NCBI RefSeq assembly: GCF_037782385.1
Contig: NZ_JBBEXD010000011.1
Span: 62,001-126,000, forward strand
Direction: 5' to 3'
Length of the DNA stretch: 64,000 bases
Origin: Ascidiimonas meishanensis
Lineage (GTDB): Bacteria; Bacteroidota; Bacteroidia; Flavobacteriales; Flavobacteriaceae
Below are positions 1 to 9,294 of the stretch, piece after piece. The notes under the pieces are model-generated. The model did no database searches. It worked only from the letters and a program-made list of their open reading frames with translations, and was not told the origin of the DNA. The first letter of the stretch is position 1, and every line of letters starts with the position of its first letter. The translations under genes were made by a program, and so were the position numbers.

Positions 1-130
1 TGGGGAATGGGTATTACTTGATTATGTAAATGTGGTAGTTCACGTATTCCAAAAACACATCAGAGAATTTTACGATATTGAAGGACTTTGGGGAGATGCT
101 AAAGTAACATCTATCCCAAGCAATTATTAA
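1..130 (+). CDS. rsfS: Ribosome silencing factor (RsfS/YbeB/Iojap), C-terminal end
   Basis: Only the last 42 codons are in the window, reading from base 2 to a TAA. The peptide GEWVLLDYVNVVVHVF followed by RxFYDIEGLWGDA is the conserved C-terminal signature of the RsfS/Iojap family, which binds ribosomal protein uL14 and prevents the subunits from joining when nutrients are short. The next gene is ftsH, 15 bases downstream and on the same strand, an order common in Flavobacteriaceae, so the two are probably cotranscribed. The family assignment rests on this tail alone; the N-terminal two thirds lie upstream of the window. Confidence 0.88.
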   Translation, partial: GEWVLLDYVNVVVHVFQKHIREFYDIEGLWGDAKVTSIPSNY

Positions 131-145
131 TTTTATTATAGTTTA

Positions 146-2095
146 ATGGCAAAAGACACTAACCCAAATAAAAAATCGAAATTCAGTTCTTACTGGATTT
201 ATGCGGTAATTTTGGTAATCATCATAGGATTTCAATTTTTCTCAGGAGGTAGTAGTTGGCAAAAACTAACTCAAACCACACCGCTGCAACTTCAAGAATT
301 TCTTAAAAATGGGGATGTAGCAGAAATTAAAATTATCACTAATACAAGACATGCAAAAGTATTTCTTAAAGAAGAAGCGTTAGAAAAAGAAGAACACAAG
401 GGTATTGATAATAAAACCCTCATTCCTTCAAATGCGAAAATCCCTAGTTATGAACTTGAGTTTGGGGATCTTCAAAATTTTGAAAATGAAATTAAAAAAA
501 CCATTTCGGAGAATAATTTAGATACTGTAATTCAATATGAACAGGAATCAAATTATTTCGCTGAAATTATAAGTTTCATACTCCCATTTTTATTAATTCT
601 AGGTATTTGGATTTTTCTGATGCGAAGAATGTCTGGTGGAGGTGGCGGTGGCGCTGGTGCTCAAATATTTAATATTGGAAAATCTAAAGCAAAGCTTTTT
701 GATGAAAAACTAGACACAAGAGTTACTTTTAAAGATGTAGCGGGTCTTGAAGGAGCAAAAGAAGAAGTAGAAGAAATTGTAGAGTTTCTTAAAAACCCGG
801 ATAAATATACCTCTTTAGGTGGTAAAATACCAAAGGGTGCCTTGTTAGTAGGCCCTCCAGGAACAGGTAAAACTTTGCTCGCAAAAGCCGTTGCAGGAGA
901 AGCCAAAGTTCCTTTTTTCTCTCTTTCAGGTTCTGATTTCGTAGAGATGTTTGTTGGGGTGGGAGCCTCTAGAGTTCGAGACCTTTTTAAGCAAGCAAAA
1001 GATAAGTCTCCAGCTATTATATTTATTGATGAGATTGATGCCATTGGTCGTGCAAGAGGTAAAAATAATTTTACAGGTTCTAATGACGAACGAGAGAATA
1101 CGTTAAATCAGTTACTAACCGAAATGGATGGCTTTGGCACCAATACGAATGTAATTGTTCTTGCCGCAACAAATAGAGCAGACATCTTAGACAAGGCATT
1201 GATGAGAGCGGGTAGATTTGATCGTCAGATTTACGTAGACTTACCAGATTTAAGAGAGCGTAAAGAAATTTTTGAAGTTCATCTTAGACCTATCAAAACC
1301 TCAGAAGCGCTTGATATGGATTTTCTGGCCAGACAAACCCCTGGTTTCTCAGGAGCAGATATTGCCAATGTATGCAATGAAGCTGCACTTATTGCAGCGC
1401 GTAATGGTAAAAAAGCGGTAGATCGTCAAGACTTCTTAGACGCTGTTGACAGAATAGTTGGTGGTCTTGAAAAGAAGAATAAAATAATTACTCCAGGTGA
1501 AAAGAAGACAATTGCTTATCATGAAGCTGGCCATGCAACTGTAAGTTGGATGCTTGAGCATGCGGCTCCATTGGTGAAAGTTACTATAGTCCCACGGGGA
1601 CAATCTCTGGGGGCTGCTTGGTATTTACCAGAAGAAAGATTAATTGTTAGACCAGATCAGATGTTGGACGAAATGTGTGCAGCATTAGGTGGTAGAGCTG
1701 CAGAAAAGGTAATTTTTGATAAAATTTCTACAGGTGCATTAAGTGATCTTGAAAAAGTCACAAAACAAGCAAAAGCGATGGTTACCATTTATGGCCTTAA
1801 TGATAAAATTGGAAACCTTACGTATTATGATTCAAGCGCGCAAGGGGATTATGGTTTTACCAAACCCTATAGTGAAGAAACTGCGTTGACAATTGATAAG
1901 GAAATTTCAGGAATTATAGAAGAACAATACGAGCGCGCGGTTGAACTTTTGAAAAATAATAAAGATAAACTCACAGAATTAGCAGAGCGTTTATTAGAGA
2001 AAGAAGTAATTTTTAAAGATGATCTTGAGAAAATCTTTGGAAAAAGACCTTTTGATAAAGAAGAAGAGGAAGAAGAAAAAACTATAGAAGGTTAA
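146..2095 (+). CDS. ftsH: ATP-dependent zinc metalloprotease FtsH
   Basis: Membrane-anchored AAA+ protease that unfolds and degrades membrane and short-lived cytosolic proteins. Two transmembrane segments (about residues 16-32 and 140-158) enclose a periplasmic domain. A glycine-rich linker (about 163-171) follows, then the AAA module with Walker A GPPGTGKT at 236-243, Walker B IIFIDEIDAIG and the second region of homology around NRADILDKALMRAGRFDR. The zinc site HEAGH is at 459-463. Length (649 aa) is normal for the family. The C-terminus is a run of acidic residues, often seen in Flavobacteriia. The ATG follows rsfS by 15 bases, which suggests one operon. Confidence 0.98.
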   Translation: MAKDTNPNKKSKFSSYWIYAVILVIIIGFQFFSGGSSWQKLTQTTPLQLQEFLKNGDVAEIKIITNTRHAKVFLKEEALEKEEHKGIDNKTLIPSNAKIPSYELEFGDLQNFENEIKKTISENNLDTVIQYEQESNYFAEIISFILPFLLILGIWIFLMRRMSGGGGGGAGAQIFNIGKSKAKLFDEKLDTRVTFKDVAGLEGAKEEVEEIVEFLKNPDKYTSLGGKIPKGALLVGPPGTGKTLLAKAVAGEAKVPFFSLSGSDFVEMFVGVGASRVRDLFKQAKDKSPAIIFIDEIDAIGRARGKNNFTGSNDERENTLNQLLTEMDGFGTNTNVIVLAATNRADILDKALMRAGRFDRQIYVDLPDLRERKEIFEVHLRPIKTSEALDMDFLARQTPGFSGADIANVCNEAALIAARNGKKAVDRQDFLDAVDRIVGGLEKKNKIITPGEKKTIAYHEAGHATVSWMLEHAAPLVKVTIVPRGQSLGAAWYLPEERLIVRPDQMLDEMCAALGGRAAEKVIFDKISTGALSDLEKVTKQAKAMVTIYGLNDKIGNLTYYDSSAQGDYGFTKPYSEETALTIDKEISGIIEEQYERAVELLKNNKDKLTELAERLLEKEVIFKDDLEKIFGKRPFDKEEEEEEKTIEG

Positions 2096-2200
2096 TTGTC
2101 ATATTGTTAATTTTTTAACAGAAATGTAAAGGCTAATAAAAAATTTCGTTAGCTTAGTAGTACCGTTTAATTCTATACTTAAATTTTCTATTCGTCCCAA

Positions 2201-2815
2201 ATGTTGAGTGAATTTCTTAAAAAACTATTTGGCAACAAGAAGAACAAAGCTCCTTCTGGAACTAACCCAATAGAAAGAAGTAAATATATGCCGGAAATTA
2301 TACTTCCGGTAGACGAAAAATTTACCATCAATTTTAAAAAAAATGGTGGTAAATTTATTTATTGTGACTCCTTAGAAGAATTAAGCGAAAGTTTTCATAA
2401 TATACTTTGTGAAAATTCCTGGGAAAAATCGGATGTGTTTTGCAATGACACAGGATTACGTAAAAAATTTAAAAGTTTCAGTTTAAATTATATTAAAAAC
2501 CCAAGAAAAGCTGCTTTTTTCCTTACAGGATGTGAAAATTTAGTAGCAGATATGGGCGCTATTTTAATAAGTTCTAATCAAATTGGAGAATTAAAACTTC
2601 CTGATTTTCCAGATAATTTTGTGGTGCTATCCACTACCAGTCAACTTATTGACACTATTGGCGAAGGACTACAACGTATCAAAAATGAAAGCGGTAAAAA
2701 AATCCCAACCAATATAACTACCATAAAACACTTTGACGTAAAAGACGAAAAAGACTTTCTTTCTTATGGAAGTAGTGCGAAAAACTTATATTTGTTGCTA
2801 CTGGAAGATTTATAA
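2201..2815 (+). CDS. LUD domain protein (LutC/YkgG-like)
   Basis: A 204-residue soluble protein with the lactate-utilisation (LUD, formerly DUF162) fold. Visible family features are the central CENLVADMGAILISSNQ segment and the later LSTTSQLIDTIGEGLQ segment. LutC proteins work with the iron-sulfur proteins LutA and LutB in L-lactate oxidation, but neither partner is here. In this family the single LUD protein regularly sits between ftsH and cdsA, so a lactate role is uncertain. Its TAA is followed directly by the ATG of cdsA with one base between, so translation is probably coupled. The 105-base gap after ftsH has no clear terminator. Confidence 0.82.
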   Translation: MLSEFLKKLFGNKKNKAPSGTNPIERSKYMPEIILPVDEKFTINFKKNGGKFIYCDSLEELSESFHNILCENSWEKSDVFCNDTGLRKKFKSFSLNYIKNPRKAAFFLTGCENLVADMGAILISSNQIGELKLPDFPDNFVVLSTTSQLIDTIGEGLQRIKNESGKKIPTNITTIKHFDVKDEKDFLSYGSSAKNLYLLLLEDL

Positions 2816-2816
2816 T

Positions 2817-3632
2817 ATGAAAGAACTCTTCAAGCGATCTATTACTGGTATATTGTATGTTTTCTTATTACTGGCTGCGGTAATGCTAAATACACAAGCG
2901 TTCAATTTTTTATTTCTGGTATTTGGTCTAGTTTGCCTTTACGAATTTAAAAAACTTATTAAATTAAGTGGTTATTATATATTTCTTGCCTTTTTAGGAC
3001 TTTGGTGGTTGTTTATTTACTTAATTGAAGATTTCCATCAAAAAAAATCTTTAGCCTTATTATTACTAGCCGCTACTATACTAACCAACTTTTTTCTATT
3101 AAGTGAATTGTTTGGAAAAAAAACTCCTAAATATTCCAATACTGCAAGATTCACCATCAGTCTATTCTATATTGGTACTGGCTGTATATTTTTAACAATG
3201 ATTCCGTATTACGAATATCATTTTTCAAAATTTTTGATTATTGGTATTTTTGTTTTGATTTGGGTAAATGATTCTTTTGCATTTCTAGTAGGGAAAACTT
3301 TGGGGAAAAATAAACTCTTCCCTTCAGTATCACCAAAGAAAACAATAGAAGGCTTTGCAGGAGGTGTTTTTTTTGCATTAATTGCAGCGTATGTCTTGTC
3401 TAGATACCATAATGATCTTTCACTATTACAGTGGTTTGTTCTAGCCATTGTTGTGGTAGTAACAGGTACTGTTGGAGATCTTGTTGAATCTAAATTCAAA
3501 AGAATGGCTGGTGTTAAAGACAGCGGAGCAATATTACCAGGACATGGTGGGCTTTTAGATAGACTTGATAGTTTAGTCTTTGCAGCACCTTTTGCTTATT
3601 TAACTTTACAAATATTTGGTTATGTTTCATAA
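2817..3632 (+). CDS. cdsA: Phosphatidate cytidylyltransferase
   Basis: Integral membrane enzyme that makes CDP-diacylglycerol from phosphatidic acid and CTP, the branch point of phospholipid synthesis. The ATG at MKELFKRSITG was chosen because a longer in-frame extension lies inside the upstream gene and is not membrane-like. About eight hydrophobic segments are present. The CdsA signature is clear near the C-terminus: SPKKTIEGFAGG, then GDLVESKFKRMAGVKDSG and LPGHGGLLDRLDSL, which carry the metal and CTP-binding residues. The 271-residue length is usual. The gene's end overlaps the start of psd by 11 bases, consistent with coupled synthesis of successive pathway enzymes. Confidence 0.96.
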   Translation: MKELFKRSITGILYVFLLLAAVMLNTQAFNFLFLVFGLVCLYEFKKLIKLSGYYIFLAFLGLWWLFIYLIEDFHQKKSLALLLLAATILTNFFLLSELFGKKTPKYSNTARFTISLFYIGTGCIFLTMIPYYEYHFSKFLIIGIFVLIWVNDSFAFLVGKTLGKNKLFPSVSPKKTIEGFAGGVFFALIAAYVLSRYHNDLSLLQWFVLAIVVVVTGTVGDLVESKFKRMAGVKDSGAILPGHGGLLDRLDSLVFAAPFAYLTLQIFGYVS

Positions 3633-4269
3633 AGAAGGTCATAAAATAATTACTTTTTCACTTCTGTTCGTGATCATTGTATCATTGTGCGCTTTTTACT
3701 TCATTGATATCACTTGGCTGCGCCTGGGAATACAAATTGCAGCATTGATTTTTTTGATATTGATCTTACAATTTTTCAGAAATCCAAAACGTTCTCTATT
3801 TATCAATGAGACCACTGTAGTAGCTCCTGTTGATGGAAAAGTAGTGGTAATAGAAGAAGTGGAAGAAAAAGAATTTTTTAAGGGAAAAAGAAGGCAAGTG
3901 AGTATTTTTATGTCTCCCATAAATGTGCATGTTACTCGGTTTCCTATTGGAGGTAAAATCATTTATAGTAAATACCACCCTGGTAAGTATCTAGTTGCAT
4001 GGCATCCAAAAGCCTCTGAAGAAAACGAAAGAACTACGGTGGTTGTAGAAAATAAAAATTTTGGAGCTGTTCTGTACCGCCAGATTGCTGGTGCATTGGC
4101 AAAACGAATCGTAAACTACGCCATTGAAGGCGAAACCGCAGCTCAGGGCGCTGATAGTGGTTTTATAAAATTTGGATCTCGGGTAGATGTATTTTTACCT
4201 TTAGATGCCGAAATAACCGTTCAACTCAATCAAAAAGTAAAAGGCGGCATAGATGTTATCGCCAAATAA
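3622..4269 (+). CDS. psd: Phosphatidylserine decarboxylase, short form
   Basis: Pyruvoyl-dependent enzyme that converts phosphatidylserine to phosphatidylethanolamine. It has two N-terminal membrane segments followed by a catalytic domain of about 160 residues, the compact layout of the short Psd class. The self-cleavage site is the Gly-Ser pair in KFGSRVDVF (Ser186 from the chosen ATG); processing there generates the pyruvoyl group. Conserved SPINVHVTRFP and YRQIAGALAKR segments are present. A TTG two codons upstream is possible, but the ATG at MFHKEG is preferred. The stop overlaps the ATG of the acyl-CoA-binding protein by one base. A second, much larger member of this family lies at 28582. 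Confidence 0.95.
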   Translation: MFHKEGHKIITFSLLFVIIVSLCAFYFIDITWLRLGIQIAALIFLILILQFFRNPKRSLFINETTVVAPVDGKVVVIEEVEEKEFFKGKRRQVSIFMSPINVHVTRFPIGGKIIYSKYHPGKYLVAWHPKASEENERTTVVVENKNFGAVLYRQIAGALAKRIVNYAIEGETAAQGADSGFIKFGSRVDVFLPLDAEITVQLNQKVKGGIDVIAK

Positions 4270-4532
4270 TGATGGAAAAGGATACATTATTGGATATCAA
4301 ATTTAACGAAGCTGTAGACAAGGTAAATGAATATCACAGCCCTTTACCCGCAGATATTCTTTTGCGACTCTATGCGTACTACAAAATCGCAAATAAAAAT
4401 TTTGAAAACCCCAGAAGCCGAAAGCCCTTAATAAATGCCTTTAAAACAAATGCCCTCTTTCAAGCAAAAGATGTGACAGAGGATGAAGCCAAACAGAAAT
4501 ATATTGATTTGGTGGAAAAATATATTTCTTAA
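4269..4532 (+). CDS. Acyl-CoA-binding protein
   Basis: An 87-residue protein with the ACBP fold, which carries long-chain acyl-CoA esters in the cytosol. The conserved LRLYAYYKIANKNFENPRS segment matches the eukaryotic-type signature (LyLYgLyKQATxGdxxxxRP). Two ATG codons are adjacent at the start; the first overlaps the stop of psd by one base. Its place at the end of the cdsA-psd run suits a role in supplying or buffering acyl-CoA for membrane lipid synthesis. The gene ends 47 bases from the convergent valS gene, with no strong hairpin between them. Confidence 0.93.
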   Translation: MMEKDTLLDIKFNEAVDKVNEYHSPLPADILLRLYAYYKIANKNFENPRSRKPLINAFKTNALFQAKDVTEDEAKQKYIDLVEKYIS

Positions 4533-4579
4533 ACAATTCATCTAATTAACAAAACATAACGCAAGTTGAATGTCAAGTA

Positions 4580-7210
4580 CTACTTCAACCCCGCTAAGCT
4601 TTCTTTAATCATCTCAATTTTAGCCAAGGCATCTGCTTCTTTCTTTCGCTCTATTTCCACCACTTTTTCCGGAGCATTGTTTACAAAACGTTCATTAGAT
4701 AATTTACCACGAACCGATTTAAGAAAGCCTTCCGTATAGTTGAGCTCTTCTTTGAGTTTAGCAATTTCTTCTTCAATATTTACTGCGGTTTCAACCGGAA
4801 TAAAATATTCATTAGATTTCACCCTAAAAGATAAAGCCCCAGAGGGTTTCTCGCTTATGTTTTCAATAGCGCTGAGATTGCCAAGCTTGGCAATTACCGA
4901 ATGAAACCTCTCAGACACTCCTTCACTATTAAGAAGTAGTAGACTCAAGGACTCTTTAAAAGCAATTCCTTTATTTTTTCGAATAGTTCTAATACCGGAG
5001 ATCACTTCAGAGGCAATTTCAAAATCTGCTAGCAACGTTTGATCTATGCGCTTAGCTTGCGGCCAATTTGCAACAATTAGCGCTTCCTCAGGAGTTCTTT
5101 TGGCTATTAAATGCCAAATTTCTTCCGTCAAGAATGGCATAAATGGATGTAACACTTTTAGATTATCTTCAAAAAGGCCAATAACCGCATTGTAGGTAGC
5201 TTGATCTATGGGCTGTTGATAAGGTGGTTTCACCATTTCCAATAACCAGGAGCAAAAATCATCCCAAATTAACTTATAAGTTCCCATTAAGGCATTTGAA
5301 ATACGATATTTATTATAATCACTTTCAATACACTCTAATGCTTCATTAAATCTGGATGTATACCAATCAATAGCTAAGCTAGCAGATTCCGGTTGTTCTA
5401 TAGATGAAGAAACTTCCCAGCCCTTTACCAGCCTAAAAGCATTCCATACTTTGTTTGAAAAAGCGGCTCCCTGCTTACAAAGATCTTCATCAAACATCAA
5501 ATCGTTCCCCGCAGGCGAACTTAAAAGCATCCCAACTCTCACACCATCTGCCCCATATTTCTCTATAAGATCTAAGGGGTCTGGAGAATTCCCCAACTGC
5601 TTAGACATCTTTCTTCGTTGCTTATCACGTACAATTCCGGTAAGATATACATTCTTAAAAGGCTTCTCGCCGCGGTACTCATATCCGGCAATAATCATTC
5701 TGGCTACCCAGAAAAATAAAATTTCGGGTGCAGTCACTAAATCGTTCGTTGGATAGTAATAGTTTACCTCCTCATTGTCTGGCTCTAAAATGCCATTAAA
5801 GACACTTATAGGCCATAGCCAAGAAGAAAACCAAGTATCTAAAGCATCCTTATCACGCGTAAGCTGATCTAGGGAAAGTGCATTGTTACCAGACTTCTCT
5901 TTTGCTAATCTTAGCGCTTCCTCTTCATTTTCGGCCACTACATAATCTTCTTTTCCATCGCCAAAAAAATAGGCAGGAATTTGATGCCCCCACCAAAGTT
6001 GTCTGGAAATATTCCAATCCCGTACGTTTTCCATCCAGTGACGATAGGTATTGATAAATTTTTCTGGCACTAACTGCACGTCTCCATTTATAACCGCATC
6101 CAAAGCTGGTTTCGCAAGATCTTTCATCTTTAAAAACCATTGATCAGACAATCTGGGTTCTATAACCGCTTTGGTGCGCTCTGACGTTCCTACTTTATTG
6201 AGGTGATTTTCTGTTTTAAGTAAATATCCTTTAGCCTCTAATTCTTTTGCGATTGCCTTTCTAACTTCAAATCGGTCTTTCCCTTCATAGTGAAGTCCGT
6301 ATGAATTAAGAGTAGCATCTTCATTGAAGATATCAATAATTTCTAGATTATGCCTTTCTCCTAGCGCCTTATCATTTGCATCATGGGCTGGTGTTACCTT
6401 TAAACAACCTGTTCCAAATTCAATATCTACATAGGTATCTTCTATAATAGGAATCACCCGATTACATATAGGAACAATTGCTTTTTTACCTTTTAAATGC
6501 GCATATCTTTCATCATCAGGATTAATACAAATGGCAGTGTCTCCAAGAATGGTTTCCGGTCTGGTGGTGGCAATAACCACTTTCTCGTTACTTCCCTCAA
6601 TCTCATAAGCTATATAGTAGAGTAATCCCTGTTTTTCTTCATAAATAACTTCTTCATCAGAAAGGGTGGTTTTAGCTTCCGGATCCCAATTCACCATTCG
6701 GTAGCCTCTATAAATAAGACCTTTGTTATATAAGTCTACAAATACTTTGATTACCGAAGCAGACATATTGTCATCTAGGGTAAATTTAGTGCGTTCCCAA
6801 TCACACGAGCATCCTAGTTTTTTTAATTGTTCTAGAATAATCCCACCATGTTTATGTGTCCATTCCCAAGCATGCTCTAAAAATTCTTCTCTGGTGAGAT
6901 CAGACTTTTCAATTCCTTCATCTTTTAATTTTTTAACTACTTTTGCTTCTGTAGCAATGGAAGCATGATCTGTTCCTGGCACCCAGCATGCATTGTAGCC
7001 ATTAAGACGCGCTTTTCGGATTAAAACATCTTGTATGGTGTTATTTAACATATGTCCCATATGCAGCACTCCAGTCACGTTTGGTGGTGGAATTACGATA
7101 CTATAAGCCTCTCTTTCGTCCGGTTCTGAATGAAAATATCCATGTTCCATCCAATATGAATACCACTTGTTTTCTACGGCTACAGCATTATATTTTGAAG
7201 GAATTTGCAT
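4580..7210 (-). CDS. valS: Valyl-tRNA synthetase
   Basis: Class I aminoacyl-tRNA synthetase charging tRNA-Val. The HIGH motif appears as HMGH in PPNVTGVLHMGHMLNN and the KMSKS motif as KMSKQ in RRKMSKQLGNSPDP. The CP1 editing domain (about residues 200-350) contains the GTGCLKVTPAHD segment. The C-terminal anticodon-binding domain is followed by a coiled coil (EEEIAKLKEELNYTEGFL) typical of ValS. The start chosen is the ATG at MQIPSKYNAVAVE, which gives 876 residues and matches how family members begin; 14 further in-frame codons upstream look non-coding. It is transcribed alone, convergent with the lipid operon. Confidence 0.97.
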   Translation of the reverse strand: MQIPSKYNAVAVENKWYSYWMEHGYFHSEPDEREAYSIVIPPPNVTGVLHMGHMLNNTIQDVLIRKARLNGYNACWVPGTDHASIATEAKVVKKLKDEGIEKSDLTREEFLEHAWEWTHKHGGIILEQLKKLGCSCDWERTKFTLDDNMSASVIKVFVDLYNKGLIYRGYRMVNWDPEAKTTLSDEEVIYEEKQGLLYYIAYEIEGSNEKVVIATTRPETILGDTAICINPDDERYAHLKGKKAIVPICNRVIPIIEDTYVDIEFGTGCLKVTPAHDANDKALGERHNLEIIDIFNEDATLNSYGLHYEGKDRFEVRKAIAKELEAKGYLLKTENHLNKVGTSERTKAVIEPRLSDQWFLKMKDLAKPALDAVINGDVQLVPEKFINTYRHWMENVRDWNISRQLWWGHQIPAYFFGDGKEDYVVAENEEEALRLAKEKSGNNALSLDQLTRDKDALDTWFSSWLWPISVFNGILEPDNEEVNYYYPTNDLVTAPEILFFWVARMIIAGYEYRGEKPFKNVYLTGIVRDKQRRKMSKQLGNSPDPLDLIEKYGADGVRVGMLLSSPAGNDLMFDEDLCKQGAAFSNKVWNAFRLVKGWEVSSSIEQPESASLAIDWYTSRFNEALECIESDYNKYRISNALMGTYKLIWDDFCSWLLEMVKPPYQQPIDQATYNAVIGLFEDNLKVLHPFMPFLTEEIWHLIAKRTPEEALIVANWPQAKRIDQTLLADFEIASEVISGIRTIRKNKGIAFKESLSLLLLNSEGVSERFHSVIAKLGNLSAIENISEKPSGALSFRVKSNEYFIPVETAVNIEEEIAKLKEELNYTEGFLKSVRGKLSNERFVNNAPEKVVEIERKKEADALAKIEMIKESLAGLK

Positions 7211-7338
7211 GTTTGGTCTGATTTTTGAATATAAGTTTGCAAAAGTAGCCATATCCCAAATAAATTAAAAGGAATATGGTTTATTTTGAATGTTAGACAA
7301 AAATTAGTTAATTTACAATTCATTTAAAATTAAAAACC

Positions 7339-7749
7339 ATGAAAAAATTTGTTGCTTTAGTAATGTTTATTGCCTTAGGTACAGCCCTGAACGCCCAAGA
7401 CAAAGTTGCTAAGATTGAGTTTAAGGAAAGTACTATAGATTATGGTGAGATTGCAAAAGGAAGTGATGGTGTAAGAGTTTTTGAATTCACAAACACTGGA
7501 AACACTCCTTTAGTTATTTCCAATGTAGCTTCTAGTTGCGGTTGTACGATTCCTAAAAGACCAGAAGAACCTATTCAACCTGGGCAAACTGGTGTCATTG
7601 AAGTAAAATATGACACGAACCGTGTAGGACCCATTCGTAAAACAGTTACGGTAACCTCAAATGCAGACACTCCTACTGTTGCTTTGAAAATTAAAGGCAA
7701 AGTTTTAGATCCTAATCAGGTAAGCAGTGTTCTTATGAAAAACAATTAA
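7339..7749 (+). CDS. DUF1573 domain protein, secreted
   Basis: A 136-residue exported protein. Residues 1-20 form a signal peptide ending in LNAQ. The mature part is one DUF1573 domain, an immunoglobulin-like beta-sandwich of the ASPM/MSP type, with the hallmark SSCGCT motif in NVASSCGCTIPKRP and the FEFTNTGNTPLVI strand. DUF1573 proteins are abundant in Bacteroidota envelopes, and their exact role is not established. The gene is monocistronic, followed by a strong hairpin that also serves the convergent peptidase gene. The conserved cysteines could form a disulfide in the periplasm. Confidence 0.9.
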   Translation: MKKFVALVMFIALGTALNAQDKVAKIEFKESTIDYGEIAKGSDGVRVFEFTNTGNTPLVISNVASSCGCTIPKRPEEPIQPGQTGVIEVKYDTNRVGPIRKTVTVTSNADTPTVALKIKGKVLDPNQVSSVLMKNN

Positions 7750-7765
7750 TTTATTAAAAATGTAT

Positions 7766-7801
7766 AAAAAATTACCCAGCAAATTGCTGGGTAATTTTTT
7801 T
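7766..7801. terminator. Bidirectional rho-independent terminator
   Basis: A perfect 11-bp stem (ATTACCCAGCA with TGCTGGGTAAT) around a three-base loop, flanked by A5 on the left and T6 on the right. It lies between the convergent DUF1573 and retropepsin genes and can stop transcription from both sides. Confidence 0.93.
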
Positions 7802-9131
7802 ACAATACTTTTTTAAGTTTAAAATAAAACATTAGCTTCTTTCCATTTCGGTCTACCTGCAACTTAATGTTCTTCTCAGGTTTCTCATTTAACATTTCAA
7901 CAATCTCCTGAAGAGAATATCTATGCGCTTGCTTACCATTTACACTGAGTACCACATCTCCAATTTTAAGTCCAGCTATTGCAGAGGGACTATTAGGTCT
8001 TATTTCTGCAATCTCAAAGGAAGGGAAAAGGGTTAATTTAAAATCCTGACTTAATAATACTTGTACGGTCCCTGTTGGATCATTGTCATTTTTTACAAAA
8101 CCGTTTGCACTGGTAGAGGATCCTTGTACATAACGCATCCCATTGTGCTGTAACTCTATACCACTCATATTATATTTGAATGCATCCTTAAAATTGCCGT
8201 TTTTACTTAGCGTTATTTTTCCATCTTGATAATTTATAATAACATGAAACCGCCTTAAAATTTCTGAACCCACGCTCCCATTTCTTCTATTAAGATTTTT
8301 AATATGTTTTAAGGCTAAAGAATCAGGGAAGGCTACTTTTGCATTTGGCAAGGTAAATCTTCCTAAGCGCAGCTCTCTTACTCTGGAGCGTTTTCCATAA
8401 ATACTTCCACTTAAACCTCTTCCTAAAAAATCATAAAAACTTTTTTCCGGAATATGAATTCCTAATTCTTGATTAGGAAAAAGCCACAAAGCATCACTAC
8501 TACCAGAATCAATAAGCAAATTGACCTCTTTCTCTACATTTTCTGCAACAGTTACATGTAATTTTATATAAGGTTTGTTATTTATGAGTTCTATGGGATA
8601 GGTTTCACATTTCTTGCAAGGATCGTACTTGTATCTGGATTTTTCATAGAATCTAATTTTTTTAGTTATATAATTGATCTCTAACACAAAATCTTTTAGC
8701 AAATCAAAACCAATAATTCCATGTACTGCAAATCCTAATCTGGGAGAAAAATTAATTTCTTCATCCAAAACCACATACAAATCCTGCTTATTATTGAAGA
8801 TTTTCCCCATTTTAAATTGATTCCCTTTAGAGTGGAAGGCTAATGCCGATTCTCCATCTCCAAGACCCCGTAAGTAAATCTCTTCTACGTTTTTCACTTG
8901 TAGAGAGTCATTTTCCGTAAGATTAAAAAGTATGGGTTTGTTTACCCCTGTATCTAAAACAAAAGATAATTCTACGCCATTTACCTCTACCGGAATTACA
9001 ATAAGGTTATTAATAAACTTAAACCGAATACTTTCCTTGAATTGCCCTTGGGGCATTTTAAAAGCAGCCTGCGAAAAGACTAATAATGGAAACATTAAGA
9101 TTAGCCAACGATATTTTAAAAATCCAGTCAA
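7800..9131 (-). CDS. Retropepsin-like aspartic protease with PDZ domain
   Basis: A 443-residue exported protein with a hydrophobic N-terminus (LILMFPLLVFSQ). It has two aspartic-protease half sites, DTG at residues 60-62 (FVLDTGVN) and DSG at 208-210 (LLIDSGSS), so both lobes of a pepsin-like active site are in one chain. A PDZ domain occupies roughly residues 355-435 (GLKIGDVVLSVNGKQ). This domain order is widespread in Flavobacteriia as a predicted periplasmic or cell-surface peptidase with no defined substrate. It is monocistronic. The final codons touch the shared terminator. Confidence 0.88.
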   Translation of the reverse strand: MTGFLKYRWLILMFPLLVFSQAAFKMPQGQFKESIRFKFINNLIVIPVEVNGVELSFVLDTGVNKPILFNLTENDSLQVKNVEEIYLRGLGDGESALAFHSKGNQFKMGKIFNNKQDLYVVLDEEINFSPRLGFAVHGIIGFDLLKDFVLEINYITKKIRFYEKSRYKYDPCKKCETYPIELINNKPYIKLHVTVAENVEKEVNLLIDSGSSDALWLFPNQELGIHIPEKSFYDFLGRGLSGSIYGKRSRVRELRLGRFTLPNAKVAFPDSLALKHIKNLNRRNGSVGSEILRRFHVIINYQDGKITLSKNGNFKDAFKYNMSGIELQHNGMRYVQGSSTSANGFVKNDNDPTGTVQVLLSQDFKLTLFPSFEIAEIRPNSPSAIAGLKIGDVVLSVNGKQAHRYSLQEIVEMLNEKPEKNIKLQVDRNGKKLMFYFKLKKVL

Positions 9132-9263
9132 AAAAAGGTATGTTAGTTTGTTAAGGATGGTTACTTAAATATACTAAAAGCCTGCTATTGCAGGTCTACT
9201 ATTTAACATTATTTAACTTCCAATATGACCTTACTGTTTTGGGTTTTTGTAAAATATATTTTG

Positions 9264-9272
9264 CAACTTTGC
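9264..9272 (+). promoter_or_regulatory. Candidate -7 box for the aminotransferase gene
   Basis: CAACTTTGC lies 22 bases before the ATG and fits the Bacteroidota -7 consensus TAnnTTTG except for its first base. The same nonamer occurs in the DoxX promoter near 20141. TTG triplets lie upstream at 9239 and 9247, but neither has ideal spacing. Confidence 0.4.
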
Positions 9273-9294
9273 AACACTTAAATAAAAAATTGTT

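Noticed and set aside
661..1044. Minus-strand open frame inside ftsH
   Set aside because: It is the complement of the AAA domain and shows no protein-like features of its own.
4580..7252. Longer ValS start at 7252
   Set aside because: The 14 extra residues are absent from the usual family N-terminus, which begins MQIPxKY at 7210.
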